Shown here: in pieces, positions 1-6,325 of the stretch
Layout: each line of letters starts with the position of its first letter
How positions within the stretch are numbered: the first letter of the stretch is position 1
Source: an uncultured Planctomycetaceae bacterium
GTDB taxonomy: Bacteria > Planctomycetota > Planctomycetia > Planctomycetales > Planctomycetaceae
Length of the DNA: 8,651 bases
Assembly (NCBI GenBank): GCA_903921605.1
Contig: CAIXQV010000812.1
Coordinates: 1-8,651, forward strand
Direction: 5' to 3'
Translations under genes and position numbers: made by a program
Notes under the pieces: model-generated
The model's database searches: none
Told to the model about the DNA's origin: nothing
Seen by the model: only the letters and a program-made list of their open reading frames with translations

Positions 1-450
1 CCGCCAATCAGCGAACTGGCCAAGTTGCAGGGCGATGTTGCTAATGGTCGTATGGTGTACTTCTCCACCGGCACCTGTCACAAGTGCCATGTGGTTGACG
101 GCATGGGTCGTGAGATCGGGCCGAACCTGACTGAGATCGGCAGCAAGCTCAGCCGCGAAGCGATGTTTGAGTCGGTGCTCTATCCAAGTGCCGGCATCAG
201 TCACAACTTCGAACTCTGGACCGTCGTCAAAACCGACGGTACGACTTTGAACGGACTGCTCGTGTCCAACACCGACGCTGAAGTCAGCATCAAGGGTGAC
301 GACGCTCTCGTCCGGGCCATCCCGAAGTCAGAGGTCGAAGAGCTGGTCAAACAAAAGATCAGCCTCATGCCTGCTGACCTGCAAAAGACCATGACAACTC
401 AGGAACTTGCCGACGTCGTGGATTACATGCAGACGCTGAAGAAGAAATAG
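1..450 (+). CDS. C-terminal end of a PVC-type c-type cytochrome (partial at 5' side)
   Basis: The reading frame is open from base 1 and ends at TAG 448-450, so the gene begins upstream of the window; a TTG at 25 is only an internal codon. The visible 149 residues form one small haem domain. A covalent haem site CHKCH lies at residues 26-30 of the fragment, followed by a G-P-N-L-T motif. Near the end come an S-L-M-P motif, whose Met (about residue 123) is a candidate axial ligand, and a final helix with D-V-V-D-Y-M. This order matches the putative haem-binding domain of Pirellula/Verrucomicrobium proteins (TIGR02603), which usually closes proteins of around 1000 residues carrying a dehydrogenase-like propeller and HEAT-like repeats. 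The likely role is exported electron transfer coupled to oxidation of an organic substrate; the substrate cannot be told from this fragment. An intrinsic terminator follows 33 bp after the stop. The domain call is firm, the whole-protein architecture is inferred. Confidence 0.88.
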   Translation, partial: PPISELAKLQGDVANGRMVYFSTGTCHKCHVVDGMGREIGPNLTEIGSKLSREAMFESVLYPSAGISHNFELWTVVKTDGTTLNGLLVSNTDAEVSIKGDDALVRAIPKSEVEELVKQKISLMPADLQKTMTTQELADVVDYMQTLKKK

Positions 451-482
451 GGCAGCCGCCAAACGGCAACCGACGATCAATG

Positions 483-517
483 AGCCCGGCACGTAAATCG
501 TGCCGGGCTTTTCTTTT
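483..517 (+). terminator. Rho-independent terminator after the cytochrome gene
   Basis: A perfect 11-bp stem (AGCCCGGCACG at 483-493, its complement at 499-509) encloses a 5-nt loop TAAAT and runs directly into TTTTCTTTT on the + strand. It begins 33 bp after the cytochrome stop codon. The T-tract is on the + side only, so it should end the cytochrome transcript rather than the converging larE transcript. Confidence 0.93.
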
Positions 518-551
518 GAGTACTCGCCAGGAAACCCGCCAAGTCATTCCG

Positions 552-572
552 CCACCGGGCCTGCCCCGGTGG
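552..572. repeat. Short perfect inverted repeat between convergent genes
   Basis: An 8-bp perfect stem (CCACCGGG at 552-559 and CCCGGTGG at 565-572) has a 5-nt loop. It lies 42 bp beyond the larE stop codon, in the gap between two convergent genes. It could be the 3'-end hairpin of the larE transcript, but no T-tract follows on the minus strand, so it would be a Rho-dependent or stabilising structure at best. It may equally be a REP-like palindrome. Confidence 0.5.
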
Positions 573-614
573 TTTACCGGCTTCTGCACCATTTCCTGCA
601 TCGCCTTTCAGGCA

Positions 615-1466
615 TCACTTCGCCCCGAGCTGCACCAGCGACAATGCCGCGTTGAGATTCCCCGAACGAAATCCTTCCAGATCAATCGTGACAGACCGGA
701 ACCCGAGCGATCGAAAGCGTTCCACCAGCGCCTGTCGAGTTTCTGCGACACAAATCCTCGCGATGGCATTCACTGGCACTTCGATTCTCGCCAGCTCATT
801 CGCCTCGAGTCGCACTCGAAACTCTGAGATCCCAGTTATCTCGCGCAGGAATGCTTCGGCCTGTTCAATCCTGGCGACTCGCTCTTCATTGACCTCAACA
901 CCATAAGCAATTCGACTGGCCAAACACGGCGCGGCGGGTTTCTCTGAGACACTCAAACCCCAGTATCGCGCGAGGGTGCGGACATCCGACTTGTTGAGAT
1001 TCAATTCAATCAACGGACTGCGGATCCCATGGTCTGCAGCGGCTTTCATTCCGGGACGATGATCACCCAGGTCGTCGGCATTGGCTCCGTTGACGATCAA
1101 CACTACCTGCAACTCGGCCAGCTTCTCTGCGGCCAGCGAATACAGTGTGTCTTTGCAATAGAAACATCGGTCTCCCGCATTGCGCCGATATTCGTCGCGA
1201 GAAAACTCATCAGTGGAAATCTCGATGTGGCGAATGCCGATTCTCTCGGCTTCTTCACGAGCAATCGTGCGTTCAATCCCGGCAAGACTCGGACTGACGG
1301 CTGTCACGGCCACAGCCTGAGAGCCCCACGCCTCATAAGCCGCCTTCGCAACAACCGCGCTGTCGACCCCGCCGGAATACGCGACAGCAACCGGACCGTA
1401 GGAGCGAATGGTGTCTACAAGCCGTGACGCGGTATCAGCCACGGTATGCGGGATTGTTTGAGTCAT
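615..1466 (-). CDS. larE: ATP-dependent sacrificial sulfur transferase LarE-like protein
   Basis: This 283-residue protein belongs to the PP-loop ATP pyrophosphatase family. LarE adenylates a carboxylate of the pyridinium dicarboxylate precursor and inserts sulfur during synthesis of the nickel-pincer cofactor of lactate racemase-type enzymes, in the cytoplasm. The ATP-binding SGGVDS motif is at residues 31-36, D-D-L-G-D-H-R-P-G-M at 131-140, the cysteine-bearing motif P-C-L-A-S-R-I at 180-186, and a LarE-type G-F-R-S-G near 265-269. Length fits the family (about 270-290). Three cysteines stand at key places: C101 and C104 in R-C-F-Y-C-K and C181 in P-C-L-A-S-R. C181 matches by eye the sacrificial cysteine of Lactiplantibacillus LarE; the added pair suggests the iron-sulfur type of LarE. 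Only ATG 1466 places a short N-terminal helix before the PP-loop; no Shine-Dalgarno is visible. No larB, larC or larA lies within the window. Alternative: another member of the NAD synthase/GuaA-like PP-loop group, less likely given P-C-L-A-S-R. Confidence 0.9.
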   Translation of the reverse strand: MTQTIPHTVADTASRLVDTIRSYGPVAVAYSGGVDSAVVAKAAYEAWGSQAVAVTAVSPSLAGIERTIAREEAERIGIRHIEISTDEFSRDEYRRNAGDRCFYCKDTLYSLAAEKLAELQVVLIVNGANADDLGDHRPGMKAAADHGIRSPLIELNLNKSDVRTLARYWGLSVSEKPAAPCLASRIAYGVEVNEERVARIEQAEAFLREITGISEFRVRLEANELARIEVPVNAIARICVAETRQALVERFRSLGFRSVTIDLEGFRSGNLNAALSLVQLGAK

Positions 1467-1619
1467 GAATTAAGGAGTCGATCGAGGATCAAATGGCGAA
1501 AAGCCGACGGCAACAGTTCTCGCTTGTACTGACGCCTTCGGCTTGCCGTTAAACAAATTTGGCAAGACCACGCATACAGGCACCCTCAGGATCATAGCAC
1601 CTCTGTACCGTTTTTTCAG

Positions 1620-1678
1620 TGAACGCGAACGGATCCGGCACAATGTCCGGGACTGCCTGAATTCCGGATTTGCGTTCA
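1620..1678. repeat. Imperfect inverted repeat / possible structured leader
   Basis: An outer 7-bp stem (TGAACGC at 1620-1626, GCGTTCA at 1672-1678) and an inner 6-bp stem (ATCCGG at 1633-1638, CCGGAT at 1664-1669) are separated by an asymmetric interior loop and enclose a 25-nt apical region. It lies 160 bp upstream of the DUF1501 start and may be part of its leader or a worn palindromic repeat. The function is unknown. Confidence 0.4.
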
Positions 1679-1825
1679 GTTTCTGATCGGGTACATTCGA
1701 AGTAAACTTTGTCCACGCGGTGTGAAATGAGGCTGGGTGTCCACAGGATACCTGTAGACGGTCGCGTCACTCGTCGCCGCGAACTTTGAATATACCGCCA
1801 AACGACATCTCCCACCGCGAATCCT

Positions 1826-1830
1826 CGGAG
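1826..1830 (+). promoter_or_regulatory. Shine-Dalgarno site supporting the GTG start at 1838
   Basis: CGGAG ends 7 nt before GTG 1838. It supports that start over the in-frame ATG at 1904, which would remove the twin-arginine motif needed for export. Confidence 0.6.
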
Positions 1831-1837
1831 TTTTCTC

Positions 1838-3190
1838 GTGCTAAACATCGTCAGTCATCCCTCGGGTCGCCGCCAGTTCTGTGACGGGGTTTCTCGCCGA
1901 CGAATGCTGCAAATCGGATCTCTGGGTACGTTTGGTCTCTCACTGCCAGGTTTGCTGCAGGCCGAACAGTCGGGCCTGGTCCATCCCTCTGCACGATCGA
2001 AGAAGTCGGTCATTCTGGTTTGGATGCATGGCGGTCCGTCGCAGCTTGATACGTTCGATATGAAGCCCGCGGCTCCTCGAGAATATCGCGGACCGTTTTC
2101 GCCGATCGCATCGTCACTGCCAGGTTTGGAAGTTTGCGAACTTCTCCCGGAACACGCGAAGGTGATGGATAAGTGCACCGTCATCCGCAGTTTCTCTCAC
2201 GGCAACGGCGATCATTGGGCGGCCGCTCATTGGATGCTGACAGGTCGTCTTGGTGCCAACGGCAGTGATCGCAAACCTCGCTATCCTTCGATGGGAGCTG
2301 TCGCGTCACACTTACTTGGTCCAACTCAGCCCGGAGCCTTGGCCAATGTCAATATGAACGATGGAGGTTTCGGCTTTCATGGTGGAGCGTGGCTGGGCGT
2401 CAATACGAATCCGTTCCGCTATGGAGACTTCAGCTACGGCAATGAAGCCGGTCAACTGCCGACCGGGGACCATAAAAGTTTTTCACTCACCGATGGTCTG
2501 TCGCGCGATCGCATGATGGATCGAGTTTCTCTTCGCGGTCAGCTTGATGGCTTGAAGAAACAGATCGATCGCAATCGCTTGTTCGAGCAGATGGATGCCG
2601 TCGATCATCAGGCCATGGATCTGGTTCTCTCCGGCCGCGTTCGTCGCGCGTTTGATGTGACGGAAGAAGATGCTGCACTGCGAGAACGATACGGTGCGGG
2701 CTGGGGTGAGCAGGCCTTGCTGGCTCGCCGCCTGATCCAGGCCGGAGTTCGCTATGTCTCGCTGAACACGGGTTACTTCGACGACCATTCCAATATCACC
2801 GGAGCATTGAACGACAAGTTGCCTCGCCATGACCGCGCGGTCGGAGTGCTGATTCAGGATCTCGCCGAGCGCGGAATGCTGGATGACACGTTAGTCGTTG
2901 TGGCTGGTGAATTTGGACACACGCCAAGAATCAACGACAACGCTGGGCGAGATCACTGGCCGCAGGCTCAAAGCATTCTGCTGGCCGGCGGTGGCTACCG
3001 TCATGGCCAGGTCATTGGCGCGACCAACGACAAGGCGGAATTCCCAACTGACCGCAAGATCGGCGTCGAAGACTTCTGCGCAATCGTCTATCACGCCATG
3101 GGGCTCAAAGTGGATGATACGATTTTCGATCTGACTGGTCGGCCGACGCATCTCATCCCCGGCGGTGAAGTGCCGTTTGAATTGCTGTGA
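1838..3190 (+). CDS. DUF1501 family exported protein (sulfatase-like fold)
   Basis: This 450-residue protein carries an N-terminal twin-arginine signal: S-R-R-R-M-L-Q-I-G at residues 19-27, then a hydrophobic stretch to about residue 42 ending L-L-Q-A-E. It is therefore expected to be exported folded by Tat. The mature part matches the DUF1501 family (PF07394), placed in the alkaline phosphatase/sulfatase superfamily. Visible family motifs are W-M-H-G-G-P-S-Q-L-D at 62-71, G-D-H-W at 124-127 with H-W-M-L-T-G-R at 131-137, G-E-F-G-H-T-P-R at 357-364 and G-R-D-H-W-P at 370-375; the C-terminus has D-L-T-G-R-P. The Asp/His-rich motifs suggest metal binding, but no substrate is known for the family. 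Length is typical. In planctomycetes such genes usually follow a DUF1549/DUF1553 cytochrome-like gene; here that partner is absent and the gene stands alone. GTG start chosen because of the Shine-Dalgarno and signal peptide. Confidence 0.92.
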   Translation: MLNIVSHPSGRRQFCDGVSRRRMLQIGSLGTFGLSLPGLLQAEQSGLVHPSARSKKSVILVWMHGGPSQLDTFDMKPAAPREYRGPFSPIASSLPGLEVCELLPEHAKVMDKCTVIRSFSHGNGDHWAAAHWMLTGRLGANGSDRKPRYPSMGAVASHLLGPTQPGALANVNMNDGGFGFHGGAWLGVNTNPFRYGDFSYGNEAGQLPTGDHKSFSLTDGLSRDRMMDRVSLRGQLDGLKKQIDRNRLFEQMDAVDHQAMDLVLSGRVRRAFDVTEEDAALRERYGAGWGEQALLARRLIQAGVRYVSLNTGYFDDHSNITGALNDKLPRHDRAVGVLIQDLAERGMLDDTLVVVAGEFGHTPRINDNAGRDHWPQAQSILLAGGGYRHGQVIGATNDKAEFPTDRKIGVEDFCAIVYHAMGLKVDDTIFDLTGRPTHLIPGGEVPFELL

Positions 3191-3378
3191 GAAATTTATG
3201 ACCTCATCAGCCGCGTGGCGTTGATGCGATGTTGCCTCCCCCCCCTGAGCCTGCCTCACGGGCCTGCGGGCCTTTGCACAACCACAATGTTTCTGTTTCC
3301 GCTGGTGCAAAAGCCAGTAAACCCCCGACGCAGGGGCGGGGGCGGGTAAGTCAACAGAACGATGGCGGTTTCTGCAAA

Positions 3379-3588
3379 TTATTCACGAGCATCGCTCAAA
3401 AACGCCTCTTTCAGAACTGCCCTGTTCATCCAGTTTAGCATCACGGGCTGTTCGGTTCCCAGGCGGCGTTTTGTTCGGTAAAGTTTGGCCGTGGGGGGCA
3501 CTTCAATGAACGCTGTCGACAGCCATGATGGAAAAGAGTTCCATCGGAGTGGCTGATGGCGGAAGGCCCAGGACGGATTCGTGTTCAT
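3379..3588 (-). CDS. Doubtful small hypothetical protein, 69 residues
   Basis: This is an open frame with ATG at 3588 and TAA at 3379-3381, divergent from the citrate-synthase-like gene and only 23 bp from its start. It does not overlap any real gene, which distinguishes it from the shadow frames elsewhere. The product is basic, has four Trp, and has no membrane segment, signal peptide or domain that I recognise. No Shine-Dalgarno is seen. Its codon choice is not obviously unlike that of its neighbours. It may be a genuine small planctomycete protein, part of a dispersed repeat, or chance. I give it low confidence and assign no function. Confidence 0.25.
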   Translation of the reverse strand: MNTNPSWAFRHQPLRWNSFPSWLSTAFIEVPPTAKLYRTKRRLGTEQPVMLNWMNRAVLKEAFLSDARE

Positions 3589-3594
3589 GAAGAA

Positions 3595-3601
3595 GAAGGG
3601 A
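3595..3601 (+). promoter_or_regulatory. Probable Shine-Dalgarno site of the citrate-synthase-like gene
   Basis: GAAGGGA lies 10 nt before ATG 3612. An out-of-frame ATG at 3587 opens a six-codon frame (M-K-K-K-G-I) that ends at TGA just before the real start; it could be a tiny leader peptide or chance. Confidence 0.4.
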
Positions 3602-3611
3602 ATCTGACTTT

Positions 3612-4775
3612 ATGGATCAATCAGCACTGCCGGCGGCTCATCTTGTGAATGGGCTGCGACGTCTGGTGGATGATATTCGCAGAAACGAAATTGCAGGTTC
3701 GCGCGGACTCACGGATGTTGTCTGCGGCACGACGACTCTTCTGACCTATGGTGACGCAGGAGTTCATTACTGCGGCTATGCTGTCGAAGATCTGATCCAG
3801 ATGCACTCGTTTGAGCATGTGATCTGGCTCTTGCTGCACCAGAGCCTGCCCACCGAAGAAGAAATGGCGGACTGCAGTTCCATCATTGCCGACTCCGCGG
3901 TTATTGATGAGTCGACAACCGAGATACTGGCACGACTCCCTGTTGGCGCGCGGCCGCTGGATTTGTTTCCACTCTGTCTCTCGCTGCTTTCTTTTTTTGA
4001 TCCGACACCATGCGACAGCAATGACGAAAGCGCGAGAACTCGAGTGCTTCGTTTGCTGGCGCAATTGCCACTGATTATTTCCTCCGCACTGGGTGATTCG
4101 ACAGACATCGCGGCCTTGTCTTCGACGCAACTGTCAGCGGACGAGACTGAACTCACATGGGCCGGGCGTCTGTTGTGTCGACTGCGAGGAACTGAAGAGC
4201 GTCCTTCGGCCGCTGAAGATGCGGCCATGAATGCGCTGATGATTTGCGAATGCCTCACGGAAATGCGTCCGGCGTGTTTTACGGCACGGTTTGCGGCCAG
4301 CACGACGACTCACATTGTTCCGGTGCTGCAGTCGGCCGCGTCGCTGTTTGTTTCTCAACTTCGGAATGACCCGTTTCTGTGGACCAGCGATCTGCTGAAA
4401 GGATTCCTGAATCCGGGACAGGTTGAGGCGTGGTGGCGGCGGCGAGAAGGTCAGCCAATGCCGTTCGGTTTTGCGGCGGCTTCCGAGGACAATCGTGCGT
4501 CGCTGCTGACAGAAACTTGCCGCACAATGCTGGGAAGTATCGATAGAATCCGCGTAGAGGCGGCTGCGGCTCGCCTGGAAAAGCTTCAGGCTCAGGAACA
4601 GCGAGTTCCCACGACCGACTGGGCTGCGGCTCGCCTGATGACGCTGCTGGATATTCCGGCCGATCGGCAGGCCCTGGTGATCGTCATGGCCAGACTTGTG
4701 GGCTGGGCCGCTCAGGCAATTGAACAGCAATCGTCTGGCATTAGCCTGCTTCCCGCTCTACGCTACGGGACTTGA
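3612..4775 (+). CDS. Citrate-synthase-like protein lacking most catalytic residues
   Basis: This 387-residue protein has the overall plan of bacterial citrate synthase/2-methylcitrate synthase (about 370-430 residues). The N-terminal part is well kept: G-L-T-D-V-V-C-G-T-T at 32-41, C-G-Y-A-V-E-D-L at 54-61, S-F-E-H-V at 66-70, L-L-L-H-Q-S-L-P-T at 73-81 and L-P-V-G-A-R-P-L-D at 109-117, where citrate synthases have L-P-x-x-A-H-P-M-D. The C-terminal signature M-A-R-L-V-G-W-A-A-Q is at 359-368. The active site is not kept. The H-A-D-H-E segment reads C-E-C-L-T-E (212-217), the G-P-L-H-G-G segment reads S-Q-L-R-N-D (248-253), and G-F-G-H-R-V-Y reads P-F-G-F-A-A-A-S (284-291) before D-N-R-A (293-296). 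Of the catalytic triad only the Asp (D336, T-T-D-W) is visible. These alignments are by eye. The frame is intact, so this looks like a maintained pseudoenzyme or a changed activity, not a decayed gene. It is separated from thrC downstream by a terminator-like repeat. Confidence 0.8.
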   Translation: MDQSALPAAHLVNGLRRLVDDIRRNEIAGSRGLTDVVCGTTTLLTYGDAGVHYCGYAVEDLIQMHSFEHVIWLLLHQSLPTEEEMADCSSIIADSAVIDESTTEILARLPVGARPLDLFPLCLSLLSFFDPTPCDSNDESARTRVLRLLAQLPLIISSALGDSTDIAALSSTQLSADETELTWAGRLLCRLRGTEERPSAAEDAAMNALMICECLTEMRPACFTARFAASTTTHIVPVLQSAASLFVSQLRNDPFLWTSDLLKGFLNPGQVEAWWRRREGQPMPFGFAAASEDNRASLLTETCRTMLGSIDRIRVEAAAARLEKLQAQEQRVPTTDWAAARLMTLLDIPADRQALVIVMARLVGWAAQAIEQQSSGISLLPALRYGT

Positions 4776-4787
4776 GGCCGTTGATTT

Positions 4788-4864
4788 AATTAGCCGGAAC
4801 GCGTTAGCGTCCGGTTTTTCTGCAAAGCTGAAAAGAACCTTGGGCTAACGCCCGGCGGCTAATT
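4788..4864. repeat. Composite palindromic element, two head-to-head hairpin units
   Basis: A 77-bp element is bounded by a perfect 9-bp inverted repeat (AATTAGCCG at 4788-4796, CGGCTAATT at 4856-4864). Inside are two hairpins: one centred on GCGTTAGCG (about 4795-4814) and one on GGGCTAACGCCC (4842-4853). The right unit read as its reverse complement aligns with the left unit through the shared GCTAACGC core and the CGGCTAATT end. The stem bases differ but remain paired within each unit. The arrangement resembles bacterial interspersed mosaic elements (paired REP sequences). A single copy of the left unit recurs at 7251-7286. Confidence 0.8.
4793..4819 (+). terminator. Terminator-like hairpin after the citrate-synthase-like gene
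   Basis: This is the left unit of the composite repeat. CCGGA and CGC pair with GCG and TCCGG around loop GTTA with one bulged A, and five T follow on the + strand (4815-4819). It starts 17 bp after the stop codon at 4775. It probably ends that transcript and uncouples thrC, although the bulge makes it weaker than the one at 483-517. Confidence 0.5.
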
Positions 4865-4932
4865 GAACAACAGGTCAACAACGCGCTTGAGACCGTCGTT
4901 ACTAACGAGTTCCTTTTTCATTCTGGTTTTCC

Positions 4933-6321
4933 ATGTCAGTTGCATTTCAGCAGTGTATCCATCCCGATTGCGCGGCCACTTACGATGTTGGCCAAATCCT
5001 TACGGCATGCCCGAAGTGCGGCGGCCTGCTGGACGTCACGTATGACTGGAATGCCGTACCGGTTCCAAAGTCGCTTTCGGAATTCGAACGCCGCTGGACG
5101 ACACGACTGAATCCCGTCGACTACAGCGGTGTTTGGCGATTTCGAGAACTGCTGCCATTCGCCACCGATGAGCAAATCGTCACAATCGGCGAAGGCCAGA
5201 CCATTCTGCAGAAGAACGACAAGCTTGCGCGCCAGTGCGACATGAAAGCCGGTCACCTCTTCCTGCAATACGAAGGCATGAACCCTTCAGGCAGCTTTAA
5301 AGATAACGGAATGACAGCCGCATCGACTCATGCTCGCATGGTCGGTGCAAAGATGACGGCCTGTGCTTCGACGGGAAACACCAGTGCGTCGCTGGCGATC
5401 TATGCGGGCGTCACCGGACATTTTCAGTGCATCGTCTTTGTCGGCAGCGGCAAGATTGCTTTCGGCAAGTTATCACAGGCACTGGACTATGGAGCAAAGA
5501 CGATTCAGATTCGAGGTGACTTCGATGACGCTCTGGCACGCGTGCGAGACATCTGTGCGAAGCACCCGATTTATCTTTGCAACAGTGTGAATCCATTTCG
5601 ACTCGAAGGTCAGAAAACAATCATGCTGCGAGTTCTCGAGGGACTCGGTTGGCAGGTGCCAGACTGGATTGTGGTCCCGGGTGGAAATCTTGGAAACAGC
5701 AGCGCGTTCGGCAAAGCCTTTATGGAACTGAAGGCACTGGGGCTGATTGATCGCGTTCCTCGGTTGGCAATCATCAATGCGTCCGGAGCCGATACTCTCG
5801 ATGAGTTCGTAAATGACGGCAAACTGGTCTGGAACGGTGGTCGTCCGAATGCCGATCAGATTTCCGGCCGCTACACCACCATGGATCGTGACAACGAACG
5901 AGCCTCCACTTTGGCCAGTGCGATTGAGATTAATCGTCCGGTGAATCTTGAGAAAGCTCTGCGAGCACTCTCCGTCTGTAACGGTATCGTGCGAAAAGTC
6001 TCGGATCAGGAAATCATCGATTCACGTGCTCGAATTGCTGCCACGGGTTTCGGATGCGAACCGGCCAGCGGTGCCACGATCGCTGGCGTGCTTAAACTGC
6101 GAAAAGAAGGCGTGATTCAGGCGGATGATCGAGTCGTCTGTATCCTGACTGGACATCAGTTGAAGGATCCCGACCTGACCATGGCCTACCATTCGGGCGA
6201 TCCTCAGTTGATGAGCAAAAAGCTGACTCCAGCCGGAGTCACTTCAACGCCGTTCGCGAATCCACCAGTCGTCGTTGATAATGACGAAGTCGCGATCCTG
6301 AAGGCACTTGGGCTGGCGTAG
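4933..6321 (+). CDS. thrC: Threonine synthase (PLP-dependent)
   Basis: Threonine synthase converts O-phospho-L-homoserine and water to L-threonine and phosphate, the last step of threonine synthesis, in the cytoplasm. The 462-residue product is a fold-type II PLP enzyme. The PLP lysine is K123 in [11 protein letters not shown] (117-127), with G-E-G-Q-T at 86-90 as the usual substrate-side motif. A-S-T-G-N-T-S-A-S lies at 145-153, the phosphate-binding loop G-G-N-L-G-N at 250-255, and the late L-T-G-H at 405-408. Residues 8-29 contain four Cys (C8, C13, C26, C29, the last two as C-P-K-C), forming a probable N-terminal zinc ribbon, as in many class of ThrC that are longer than the shortest forms. 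ATG 4933 is chosen because it keeps that ribbon; no good Shine-Dalgarno precedes it. No hom or thrB is adjacent. Cysteate or related synthases share the fold, but the motifs fit ThrC best. The gene converges on exbB with 4 bp between stop codons. Confidence 0.93.
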   Translation: MSVAFQQCIHPDCAATYDVGQILTACPKCGGLLDVTYDWNAVPVPKSLSEFERRWTTRLNPVDYSGVWRFRELLPFATDEQIVTIGEGQTILQKNDKLARQCDMKAGHLFLQYEGMNPSGSFKDNGMTAASTHARMVGAKMTACASTGNTSASLAIYAGVTGHFQCIVFVGSGKIAFGKLSQALDYGAKTIQIRGDFDDALARVRDICAKHPIYLCNSVNPFRLEGQKTIMLRVLEGLGWQVPDWIVVPGGNLGNSSAFGKAFMELKALGLIDRVPRLAIINASGADTLDEFVNDGKLVWNGGRPNADQISGRYTTMDRDNERASTLASAIEINRPVNLEKALRALSVCNGIVRKVSDQEIIDSRARIAATGFGCEPASGATIAGVLKLRKEGVIQADDRVVCILTGHQLKDPDLTMAYHSGDPQLMSKKLTPAGVTSTPFANPPVVVDNDEVAILKALGLA

Positions 6322-6325
6322 CGGG

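Larger units (their letters stand above)
1467..1837. other. Divergent intergenic region between larE and DUF1501 gene
   Basis: This 371-bp gap separates two divergently transcribed genes, so it must hold promoters for both. I could not find a convincing -35/-10 pair on either strand. It holds an imperfect hairpin (1620-1678) and a small inverted repeat, ACGGCAA at 1507-1513 with its complement at 1543-1549. A minus-strand open frame across 1549-1848 overlaps the DUF1501 start, shows no recognisable protein motif and is not called. Confidence 0.6.
3191..3611. other. Intergenic region with C-rich tracts and weak palindromes
   Basis: This 421-bp gap lies between two + strand genes. Near its left side are a run of eight C (3238-3245), a 7-bp inverted repeat (TTTGCAC at 3273-3279, GTGCAAA at 3305-3311) and a 6-bp one (CCCCCG at 3322-3327, CGGGGG at 3337-3342) next to a G-rich tract. 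None is followed by a T-run, so no clear terminator for the DUF1501 gene is seen. The right half contains a doubtful minus-strand small ORF (3379-3588). The patchwork suggests remnants of older repeats, but no transposase fragment is recognisable. Confidence 0.5.

Noticed and set aside
1549..1848. 99-residue minus-strand open frame in the larE/DUF1501 gap
   Set aside because: It overlaps the DUF1501 start, has no recognisable domain, and lies where promoters are expected.
3238..3245. Eight-C homopolymer as a phase-variable switch
   Set aside because: It lies 48 bp after a stop codon and in no clear promoter or coding frame.
2891..3310. 139-residue minus-strand open frame across the DUF1501 3' end
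   Set aside because: It is mostly antisense to the DUF1501 C-terminus and shows no domain of its own.
3322..3346. G-rich tract as a G-quadruplex
   Set aside because: Only three G-runs are present close together; a fourth is missing, so an intramolecular quadruplex is not supported.
3587..3607. Six-codon open frame (M-K-K-K-G-I) as an attenuation leader
   Set aside because: It is very short, has no repeated regulatory codons and no attenuator hairpin beside it; noted only as possible chance.
3992..3998. Run of seven T inside the citrate-synthase-like gene as a possible slippage or frameshift site
   Set aside because: The frame stays open and homologous to citrate synthase on both sides (L-L-S-F-F-D-P), so no frameshift is needed.
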